Assembly (NCBI GenBank): GCA_003447235.1
Contig: DLZV01000015.1
Span: 26,435 to 39,943 of the forward strand
Direction of reading: 5' to 3'
Length of the DNA: 13,509 nt
Source of the DNA: Prevotella sp.
GTDB lineage: Bacteria; Bacteroidota; Bacteroidia; Bacteroidales; Bacteroidaceae
Made by a program: the position numbers and the translations under genes. Below are positions 1 to 5,388 of this stretch, piece after piece; position 1 is the stretch's first letter; every line of letters begins with the position of its first letter. The notes below the pieces were generated by a model. The model did not search any database. It worked only from the letters and a program-made list of their open reading frames with translations, and was not told the origin of the DNA.

Positions 1-105
1 CAGAAGGCTTGTTTGACGCGTAGTGTCTTGTCCCCGCGAAGCGTTGTATTTTCTTGTAAATGTTGTATTGGTTGTTTTCCCTACTCAGCAGGCATATACC
101 CTTAG
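1..105 (+). CDS. 3' end of a small Cys-rich reading frame (partial, doubtful)
   Basis: An open frame enters from the window edge and stops at TAG 103-105 (34 residues visible). Its middle, SPRSVV then SCKCCIGCF, parallels the frame at 3266-3469 (SPRSVV then CCKSCSSCF), keeping the spaced Cys codons. The two loci are about three-quarters identical at the base level over roughly 70 bp. The minus strand is also open here and equally alike between copies, so protein coding is not proven. It may be a dispersed non-coding element. I do not recognise a family. Confidence 0.2.
   Translation, partial: QKACLTRSVLSPRSVVFSCKCCIGCFPYSAGIYP
29..97. repeat. Dispersed ~70-bp repeat, copy A
   Basis: This stretch aligns with 3357-3426. 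The first 19 bases are identical (they contain CCCCGCGAAGCGTTGT), followed by TTGT-type steps starting at 43, 53, 62 and 71. Copy B has the same 10, 9, 9 spacing (3371, 3381, 3390, 3399). Both end in a shared TCAGCA block. A shorter third match (GCGAAGCGTTGTATTTT) lies at 3290-3310. No mobile-element ends or target duplications are evident. Confidence 0.6.
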
Positions 106-117
106 GAAGCCCCCTCC

Positions 118-165
118 AAAAAAAAGAAAAAAATCCGCAGCCTCATAGACAAAGACTGCGGATTT
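118..165 (-). terminator. Intrinsic terminator of the porin transcript
   Basis: On the minus strand a perfect 10-bp stem (bases 156-165 paired with 131-140, sequence AAATCCGCAG) closes a 15-nt loop. It runs straight into a U-rich tail given by the A-tract at 118-133. It lies about 40 bases beyond the porin stop codon, as expected for a rho-independent terminator ending the dcuB-porin unit. Confidence 0.85.
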
Positions 166-203
166 CTCATATTTTCTTGCTTTCTACCCTAAGAGGCAGT
201 GAT

Positions 204-1418
204 TTAGAACATTTTGAGGCGGTACATGAGGCCGAGCTCAATGCGGTTGGTATTGTAGTCCTGCAGCCCGCACTCTTTGCTATAATCAAACTTGCGACCC
301 GTGTAGGCCAGGAAGACGCGGAAGTCCTCGCCCTTGACGGGGAAATACTCCACGCTGGCCAGGTAGCCATAGCTCTTGCGGAAGTCCTTCATGGCAGCGA
401 CATTGTCCACGCTGGCCATTTCGTACATTCCCTTGACCATCAGGTTCCACTGCGGCACAAACTGCCAGTTGAGCTTCGTGACGAACGAATGGTAGTGGAC
501 GTCGCTGAAATAGCCTGGGCCCGCATCGGGATGGTCGGCATCCGCCAGCAGCGCTGCTCCCTCGCGGCTTGCAATGCGCAGACGGTCGAGGCCCTCGAAG
601 GCGCCCATGTAGTCGAAATACCACTGCACGCGTGGCAGGTTGAGTTTTTGTCCGAGGAAGAGCATCCGGCTATACTTATGCTTGGCCTCGGTCTGAATAC
701 CCCAAGACCAGCGCGTCTGGAGCTTGTCGCCGAAGAAATTGCCGTTCCAGCCGAAGATATAGGTCAGCGGATGGTTGGAAGCCTCCAGGAGGCGCTTCGT
801 TCCGTCGGCCTCCAAGGAGTAGGCTCCTTCGCCATACTCCTCGGCAAACTTGTTGCTATAGGCGTCGGTGATGCTGAGGGTGAGCTCCTGGCTGGCCACG
901 GGACGATAGGAAACGTTCACACCCGCCTTGAAGATGTCGATATTGTTGCCCATGTCGCTAAACTGATAGATATACATGGGGTTCTCGTCATACTCGAATC
1001 CTCCCCAGTACTGACACACCTTACCCGCATGGACGCCCAGTTTCTCGTTAAACTGGTAGCCTACCCAGAGCACGTCCGTGGCAGCAGCGAAATTGTCCTC
1101 CGACTGCGCGTTGTTGCCACTGTTCAGACGATGGCGGAAGCGGTAGGAGATCTTGTCCGTCAGATGGCCCATAAACTCCAGGCGCGCCTGGCGGTTCTTG
1201 AAGGCCGAGCCCCACTCCGTGCCGTTGTCCGTCTCCTGAAAACTGGCTGCGTAGTTGATGTAAACGTTGAAGGCGTCGTTTTTCTTCTCCAACTTCAAAA
1301 CGCGCTCAGCCAGGCTGGTGCATCCCTCATGGTCGCCGCCCATACCTGTGTTGTTGCCCTGTGCGCTTGCTCCCAAGGTGAGGGTCAGCGCGGCGGCTGT
1401 TACAAAGATTTTCTTCAT
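204..1418 (-). CDS. Outer-membrane porin, OprO/OprP-like (Bacteroidota porin family)
   Basis: 404 residues. A signal peptide (MKKIFVTAAAL..., predicted cleavage after ASA at residue 19) precedes a short Cys-containing, charged helical stretch (about 33-48). The rest is a long series of alternating aromatic/polar strands typical of a 16-strand-type barrel, ending in YRLKMF with the C-terminal aromatic residue usual for outer-membrane insertion. Fold and layout suit the phosphate-selective porin O/P-like family common in Bacteroidota. The substrate cannot be read from sequence. It lies downstream of dcuB on the same strand with a 253-bp gap and no recognisable promoter of its own, so co-transcription and a role in letting dicarboxylates across the outer membrane is a reasonable inference. 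The ATG at 1418 directly precedes the signal peptide. Confidence 0.85.
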   Translation of the reverse strand: MKKIFVTAAALTLTLGASAQGNNTGMGGDHEGCTSLAERVLKLEKKNDAFNVYINYAASFQETDNGTEWGSAFKNRQARLEFMGHLTDKISYRFRHRLNSGNNAQSEDNFAAATDVLWVGYQFNEKLGVHAGKVCQYWGGFEYDENPMYIYQFSDMGNNIDIFKAGVNVSYRPVASQELTLSITDAYSNKFAEEYGEGAYSLEADGTKRLLEASNHPLTYIFGWNGNFFGDKLQTRWSWGIQTEAKHKYSRMLFLGQKLNLPRVQWYFDYMGAFEGLDRLRIASREGAALLADADHPDAGPGYFSDVHYHSFVTKLNWQFVPQWNLMVKGMYEMASVDNVAAMKDFRKSYGYLASVEYFPVKGEDFRVFLAYTGRKFDYSKECGLQDYNTNRIELGLMYRLKMF

Positions 1419-1554
1419 GTCGATATGATTGTATTGATATTATTCTATCTGTTTTTTCTCTCTTATTTTTTGTTGTCCGTATGGTCGTCCTTTATGGTCG
1501 TGCTCATGCCACATATCGCGCCAACTTTCCGTCTGCTGACAGAGCCATTTTCCC

Positions 1555-1642
1555 GTTAGATCCGTTCTGCCGTTCGGTCGTTAGGGCCGTCCTGCTTAGA
1601 GCCGTTCTGCTTTAGACTTGTTCATCTTTAGTGCTGTTCTGC
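1555..1642. repeat. Degenerate 16-bp tandem repeat, about five units
   Basis: Units begin at 1555, 1580, 1596, 1611 and 1627, with consensus close to TTAGAGCCGTTCTGC. A 9-base insert (1571-1579) separates the first two; unit lengths are 16, 16, 15, 16 and 16. The array fills much of the gap between the dcuB stop and the porin start. A related doublet, ATGGTCGTCC / ATGGTCGTGC, lies upstream at about 1480-1504. No hairpin terminator was found here. Confidence 0.7.
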
Positions 1643-1671
1643 TGGCTGGTCCTCCTGCCATTAGAGAGGGC

Positions 1672-2991
1672 TCAGAGGAAAAGCGTGATGAGATAGCTCA
1701 CGCCGATAGCCACAAACGTGGTGACGAAGCCTGGCAGTTGAAACGAATGGTTGATGACCCAGCGTCCCACGCGCGTGGTCCCCGTGCGGTCGAAGTTGAT
1801 GGCAGCTACCTCCGTAGGATAGTTGGGGAGGAAGAAATAGCCATTGACGGCGGGAAACATGGCCACCAGAAGCAGCGGACTGATGCCCAGGGCAAGGCCC
1901 AAGGGATAGAGGGTGGTGACGGTGGCAGCCTGGGAGAAGAGCATGACGCTCATCACAAACAAGGCCACGGCAAACGTGAACGGTGCTTCGGCTACCATCC
2001 CGGACAAAGACTGGTTGATGGCCTCGGCGTTGCCCGTATAGAAAGTGCTGCCCATCCATGCGATTCCGAAAATGGCAATGACGGCATTGATGCCTGCGGC
2101 AAACACACTGCCCTTCGTCACGTCGCCCACCTTGACCTTGCCCACCAGCATGATGAGGATCACGTCGGCCATCATGATCATCTCGATGGTCTCGGACATC
2201 GTGACTCCCTCGGGGCGCAACTGCGGTTGGAAACCGAACAACACGACCAAGGCCACACCGAAGAGGAAAACCCAGACGGAGTATTTGGCCTCGGGGCGCG
2301 CCATCGTCTCGGCTTGTCGCAAACTCTCCGTATCCTTCTCAGGACAGATCAACCCCTCTCTGACGCGGCGCTGATACTCCGGATCGTCCTCCAACGCCTT
2401 GCCGACACGGTTTTGGATGAAGGCGGCCACAAGGATGGCCACCAGCGAGGCGGGTACACAGACCATAAGGATCGTACCCAGCTCCACTCCCGCGCCGCCC
2501 AAGAGGTTCTGGGAGATGATAGCTGCCGTGGCTGCAGAGACAGGGGAACCCGTAATGCCCAGCGAGGCCGAAATGACAGCCAAACTCAAAGGACGCTCGG
2601 GCCGAATCTTATTGGCCTGGGCTATCTCGCTGATGATGGGCAGCAGCGAATAGCAAGTGTGGGCCGTACCCGCCACCAAGCAAAAAAGCCAGGTGCAGAG
2701 CGGACCATAATAGGTGATATGGTGAGGATGCTTGCGCAGGAAGATCGCCGCTTGTCCGACGAGATACTCCAGTCCGCCCGCAGCCTGTAGGGCCGCAGCG
2801 GCAGTCACTACGGCAAGGATGATCATCATCACATCAATAGGTGCGCTGCCTGGTTTCAGTCCGAAGCCATAGACCAGCACAAAGACGCCGAGCATACCGA
2901 AAATACCCAATCCGATTCCTCCCATCCGTGCGCCAATAAAAATCATCGCCAGCACGACTGCGAGCTCAAGAAGAAGTATCGTTGTCGCCAT
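1672..2991 (-). CDS. dcuB: Anaerobic C4-dicarboxylate transporter, DcuA/DcuB family
   Basis: 439 residues from the ATG at 2991. Dcu carriers exchange or take up fumarate, malate, aspartate and succinate across the inner membrane during fumarate respiration. The sequence is almost wholly hydrophobic with family landmarks: GARMGG (20-25) after the first membrane segment, KPG near 46, a RPERP loop (130-134), SQAAT in a late helix, and the C-terminal stretch beginning GTTRVGR (about 404-421), close to the E. coli DcuB equivalent. Length matches E. coli DcuA/B (433-446). Upstream in-frame starts exist (ATG 3027, TTG 3081), but 2991 matches where the family begins. A promoter lies about 110 bases upstream, followed by a leader of roughly 100 nt. 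DcuA versus DcuB subtype is not certain. Confidence 0.92.
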   Translation of the reverse strand: MATTILLLELAVVLAMIFIGARMGGIGLGIFGMLGVFVLVYGFGLKPGSAPIDVMMIILAVVTAAAALQAAGGLEYLVGQAAIFLRKHPHHITYYGPLCTWLFCLVAGTAHTCYSLLPIISEIAQANKIRPERPLSLAVISASLGITGSPVSAATAAIISQNLLGGAGVELGTILMVCVPASLVAILVAAFIQNRVGKALEDDPEYQRRVREGLICPEKDTESLRQAETMARPEAKYSVWVFLFGVALVVLFGFQPQLRPEGVTMSETIEMIMMADVILIMLVGKVKVGDVTKGSVFAAGINAVIAIFGIAWMGSTFYTGNAEAINQSLSGMVAEAPFTFAVALFVMSVMLFSQAATVTTLYPLGLALGISPLLLVAMFPAVNGYFFLPNYPTEVAAINFDRTGTTRVGRWVINHSFQLPGFVTTFVAIGVSYLITLFL

Positions 2992-3100
2992 GAGATTCGT
3001 TTGGTTGTTGATAATTGATTGGTTCATTCCACCCGCTGCACTACCCTCGTCACAGGCTTCTTGTCCAGGGGGGATTCTCAATTCGCTCTCTTATTCGAAT

Positions 3101-3132
3101 GCAAAGATAATGCAAATCGAAGACAATACAAA
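3101..3132 (-). promoter_or_regulatory. Proximal dcuB promoter (Bacteroidota type)
   Basis: On the minus strand the -7 element TATCTTTG (complement of 3102-3109) is preceded after exactly 19 bases by TTTG (complement of 3129-3132). This matches the Bacteroides housekeeping sigma consensus TTTG-N19/21-TAnnTTTG. The predicted start is near 3094-3096, giving a leader of about 100 nt before the ATG at 2991. The -33 box sits inside the 34-bp near-palindrome at 3123-3156, so a regulator bound there should affect this promoter. Confidence 0.75.
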
Positions 3133-3159
3133 AAAAATGCAATTCTTTTTTATTGTTGA
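3103..3159. repeat. 57-bp direct repeat, copy 1 (contains 34-bp dyad)
   Basis: Identical by eye to 3179-3235, offset 76 bp. Within it, 3123-3156 is a dyad with outer arms ACAATA and TATTGT and centre TGCA; 14 of 17 opposed base pairs match. It holds the -33 and most of the -7 of the proximal dcuB promoter. Confidence 0.9.
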
Positions 3160-3176
3160 GATGCAGCTTAGCTTAT

Positions 3177-3208
3177 CGAAAGATAATGCAAATCGAAGAC
3201 AATACAAA
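3177..3208 (-). promoter_or_regulatory. Distal, duplicated dcuB promoter (altered -7)
   Basis: The second copy keeps TTTG (complement of 3205-3208) and the 19-base spacer. However, the -7 reads TATCTTTC because the repeat ends at its edge (3178 is g, not c). It may be weaker or inactive. If used, it would add about 76 nt to the leader and include the first dyad as an RNA hairpin. Confidence 0.45.
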
Positions 3209-3235
3209 AAAAATGCAATTCTTTTTTATTGTTGA
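3179..3235. repeat. 57-bp direct repeat, copy 2 (contains 34-bp dyad)
   Basis: Perfect copy of 3103-3159 on the same strand; its dyad spans 3199-3232. The right arm (TATTGT) also overlaps the -33-like box of a divergent plus-strand promoter, placing this dyad between two opposed promoters. Confidence 0.9.
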
Positions 3236-3258
3236 CTCATCCAAAGAAGCTACCTTTG
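3228..3258 (+). promoter_or_regulatory. Divergent plus-strand promoter toward the Cys-rich repeat
   Basis: TACCTTTG at 3251-3258 matches TAnnTTTG and is followed by C as in strong Bacteroidota promoters. Nineteen bases upstream lies ATTG (3228-3231), a weaker match to TTTG. The predicted start is at about 3264-3266, almost on the ATG at 3266. This would give a leaderless message or a non-coding RNA. Confidence 0.5.
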
Positions 3259-3265
3259 CCGGATA

Positions 3266-3469
3266 ATGTATAATATAAATGTACCCAAGGCGAAGCGTTG
3301 TATTTTGTTGTTTCCATACAAGCGACCCTTGGTTTGCATGGGCCTCGAAGAGGCGATGTCCCCGCGAAGCGTTGTTACTTGTTGTAAAAGTTGTTCAAGT
3401 TGTTTTTCCAAATCAGCAAGTCGTATAGGAAACAACACAAACAAGCCTATCACTCCATTTTCCAGATGA
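3266..3469 (+). CDS. Possible 67-aa Cys-rich peptide or structured RNA (uncertain)
   Basis: An open frame from ATG 3266 to TGA 3467-3469 lies just after a plausible promoter. The product would be basic with no signal peptide. It has Cys at 12 and 24 and a C-x2-C-x2-C cluster (residues 40, 43, 46) following SPRSVV, shared with the frame at 1-105. Against coding: the segment GCGAAGCGTTGTATTTT recurs in different frames (3290 here, 35-52 in copy A), which suggests the bases rather than the peptide are kept. The minus strand is also open across it (3474 to 3250). I do not recognise a family. Confidence 0.3.
   Translation: MYNINVPKAKRCILLFPYKRPLVCMGLEEAMSPRSVVTCCKSCSSCFSKSASRIGNNTNKPITPFSR
3289..3426. 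repeat. Dispersed repeat, copy B with partial internal duplication
   Basis: 3357-3426 matches copy A (29-97). A partial copy beginning GCGAAGCGTTGTATTTT lies at 3290-3310, 74 bp earlier. A small hairpin GCCTC-GAA-GAGGC (3342-3354) separates the two. GTTGT steps recur at 3371, 3381, 3390 and 3399. The element is bounded by the divergent promoter on the left and a terminator on the right. Confidence 0.6.
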
Positions 3470-3474
3470 AGCAC

Positions 3475-3523
3475 AAAAAAGGCCGTGGCAACTTCTGAGC
3501 TTTTTCAGAAAACGCCACGACCC
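3475..3523 (-). terminator. Intrinsic terminator of the outer-membrane barrel gene
   Basis: The minus-strand RNA forms a two-tier hairpin. The outer stem pairs GGTCGTGGC with GCCACGGCC (3515-3523 with 3481-3489, one G-U). An inner stem TTCTGA/TCAGAA closes a short loop. Six U residues follow (3475-3480). It lies about 40 nt past the stop codon of the barrel gene and likely ends the whole secretion-gene block. Confidence 0.88.
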
Positions 3524-3559
3524 TACTATCAGAACAGTTTATTCTGGCCTAATTACGCT

Positions 3560-4207
3560 TTAGAAGAAATAGGCCACACCAATCTGCCAAGAGTTGTTCT
3601 TGCCCTTGGTAGCATACTTGCTTAAGTCAAGAACATTGCCGACAATGCTATTGGCGCGGATGTCACCCGTGCTGCCACAAGCAATGTTGTAGTTGGCCGT
3701 GACCTGCAGGTGGTTGAGCACCATGGCGCCAAGACCCACGTTGACGCTGAAGTTGGAAGTCTTCAACTTCCACTCGGCTGCATCATTCCAGAGGCTCTGC
3801 TCCTTGTCGCCCACGTTGAAGCCAAACTGCGGACCTGCGAAGAGGAAGATGCTGGCCGTAGAGCCCAGTCCAATGCCGTAGCGAAGGTTGATGGGGATGG
3901 CAATCTGGCGCTGCTTGAGCGTCTGCTCCGTATCGACAACACCCTGCACTCCATCCACGCTGACCTTGGCCTCGCGCTGGTCATAGAGGGCGGAAGCATC
4001 AATACCGAGACCAACTACGGGCAGGGTGAACTTCACGGTCGGACCGACGAAGAAGCCAACACGGTTGGAAGCGTCGAGAACCTCCTTGTCGAGCGACATG
4101 TTCGTCACGTTGACACCAGCTTTGACACCAAACTGCACCTGAGCACTCGCCGTGGTGGCACTCATCAGGCCAACGGCAACCAATAAAGTAGTAAAAAACT
4201 TTTTCAT
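3560..4207 (-). CDS. Outer-membrane beta-barrel protein (PorT/OMP_b-brl_2-like)
   Basis: 215 residues. A clear signal peptide (MKKFFTTLLVAVGLMSATTASA, cleaved before QVQFG) is followed by QFGVKAGVN, the usual opening of the 'outer membrane protein beta-barrel' family. Alternating strands and a terminal strand ending VAYFF complete it. Size fits an 8-strand barrel. The family includes PorT of the type IX system, but similarity is at fold level only and I cannot say it is PorT. It is the last gene of the minus-strand block after gldN, across an 85-bp gap with a strong hairpin and no convincing promoter, and has its own terminator. It may be an operon member or a separately controlled abundant outer-membrane protein. 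Confidence 0.8.
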   Translation of the reverse strand: MKKFFTTLLVAVGLMSATTASAQVQFGVKAGVNVTNMSLDKEVLDASNRVGFFVGPTVKFTLPVVGLGIDASALYDQREAKVSVDGVQGVVDTEQTLKQRQIAIPINLRYGIGLGSTASIFLFAGPQFGFNVGDKEQSLWNDAAEWKLKTSNFSVNVGLGAMVLNHLQVTANYNIACGSTGDIRANSIVGNVLDLSKYATKGKNNSWQIGVAYFF

Positions 4208-4248
4208 ACGGTTTCTGTTTTAAATTGTTAGAAAAATTATAACCATCA

Positions 4249-4278
4249 GGTCCTTTGGCGTTTACACGCCAAAGGACC
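4249..4278 (-). other. Perfect 12-bp stem hairpin after gldN
   Basis: GGTCCTTTGGCG (4249-4260) is the exact complement of 4267-4278, with a 6-base loop. It begins 15 bases past the gldN stop codon. On the minus strand the next U-rich stretch comes only after about 9 bases (TTATAATTTTTC), so it is a weak terminator at best. It may be an mRNA-stabilising or partial-termination structure that sets the ratio of gldN to the following barrel gene. Confidence 0.7.
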
Positions 4279-4292
4279 CACACACTCTCTCA

Positions 4293-5333
4293 TCAATGGC
4301 GCTGGCGGCGCACGGAGACGCGTGCTGCACTGCCCGAGCCACTACCGCCCGAAGGTCTGCGGCTGCGCTTGACAGAAGGCTCCTTGTCGCCAGAACGGCG
4401 CGTGCGGGCACTACGCTTCGGCTTTCTGCCGACCTTCTCCTGCGCGGTCTGTACGCTATCCAGACTATCACGCTTCTCCGGGTTGCCGAAGATATTCTTC
4501 TCGAAGTCCTGGAGCTCCTTCTCGATCTTCTTTTGCTCCGCGCTCATGGCCGAATCGGTAGGACAATACTGCGCGAGCGTGCGTCCAAGCATGTTCGTCG
4601 TCTTGTAGATCTTGCCCTCATACATATTGCGCGTAAAATAGTCGTCAACACTCATGACCGCCGCATTGTTGAGATTGGAGGTCATCATCGTCTGCTTCGA
4701 GAGATAGGGAGCCAGGTCGTCGTACTTCACCCAGAACAAAGGATACTTCGTCTCGCCGTCGCCGAAATCGTCCTCGCGATAGAGTATCGGACAGAGGGCG
4801 ATGACCTTGCGACGGAACGTGGACGTGCCTTGGTCGTAGTAGGCGCTCTCCTTAAGGTAGTAGCCCTTCACCTCGCCCGAGGGAATGTCGCTATTGTCGA
4901 GGTAAATGCCCTTGCCGCGCCGCTCGTAGTAGATCTTGTAGTTGTCGAGAAATTGGATCGGCTTGATACGGGCCGAGTCGGTGAAGAGCTCGTTGCCGTC
5001 CAGCCTATACTCGTAGCAGTAGATGTCGCGGTGGAGCATCAGTTTGAAGATGTAGGTGAAGAGGTTCATCTGGCTGCCAATGGGCTCCGTCGGATAATAG
5101 AGACCAGCATTGGCGTCGTCCGTCAACTTCACCTCGCGGTAAAGGTCGCGGCGCCACACGACGTCCTCAGGCATCTCCTGTACGGTGGGGAAGGAGATGA
5201 GGGCGCGCGTGGTGAGCGCGTTGGCTCCCGTCTGCGTCTGTTGTTTCTGCTGTTCGACTCTTCGCTTGGCGGGCTGGGCTACGACCGAAACCACCGAGAG
5301 AGTCATGCAAAGGATGAAGAATATCCGTTTCAT
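4293..5333 (-). CDS. gldN: Type IX secretion ring protein GldN/PorN
   Basis: 346 residues. GldN/PorN is a periplasmic protein that forms the ring with the lipoprotein GldK/PorK under the outer membrane and receives the tip of GldM. A signal peptide (MKRIFFILCMTLSVVSVVA, cleavage near 19) is followed by the family region: EDVVWRRDLYREVKL, NLFTYIF, Y(R/E)-rich strands, ALCPILYRED and WVKYDDLAPYLS. It lies directly after gldM with a 55-bp gap. Oddity: the last 45 residues (302-346) are a Lys/Arg/Ser/Gly-rich low-complexity tail with 16 basic residues, beyond the folded family domain. The frame is open and continuous, so no frameshift is needed to explain it. Confidence 0.93.
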   Translation of the reverse strand: MKRIFFILCMTLSVVSVVAQPAKRRVEQQKQQTQTGANALTTRALISFPTVQEMPEDVVWRRDLYREVKLTDDANAGLYYPTEPIGSQMNLFTYIFKLMLHRDIYCYEYRLDGNELFTDSARIKPIQFLDNYKIYYERRGKGIYLDNSDIPSGEVKGYYLKESAYYDQGTSTFRRKVIALCPILYREDDFGDGETKYPLFWVKYDDLAPYLSKQTMMTSNLNNAAVMSVDDYFTRNMYEGKIYKTTNMLGRTLAQYCPTDSAMSAEQKKIEKELQDFEKNIFGNPEKRDSLDSVQTAQEKVGRKPKRSARTRRSGDKEPSVKRSRRPSGGSGSGSAARVSVRRQRH

Positions 5334-5388
5334 CGTATATTTCCTATTCTAAGTATTGTCTATTCTGTTCGAGATGTAATATCATTCG

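Noticed and set aside
60..1559. Long plus-strand open frame of 499 codons over the porin
   Set aside because: Antisense shadow: the minus strand encodes a signal peptide and barrel with a terminator, while the plus frame gives no recognisable family and runs through the terminator.
1618..2790. 390-codon plus-strand frame over dcuB, rich in His/Asp/Gly
   Set aside because: Antisense of a clear transporter; such composition is typical of the reverse of hydrophobic GC-rich coding DNA.
3101..3235. CRISPR-like array
   Set aside because: Only two 57-bp copies with a 19-bp interval, too long for CRISPR repeats, and they contain promoter elements; no cas genes.
29..3426. Composite transposon or IS pair around dcuB-porin
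   Set aside because: The flanking repeats are short, diverged and lack a transposase, terminal inverted repeats or target duplications.
3250..3474. 74-codon minus-strand frame (GTG start) with a Leu/Gln-rich stretch
   Set aside because: Begins immediately after a strong minus-strand terminator and has no promoter of its own. It is kept only as the opposite reading of the dispersed repeat.
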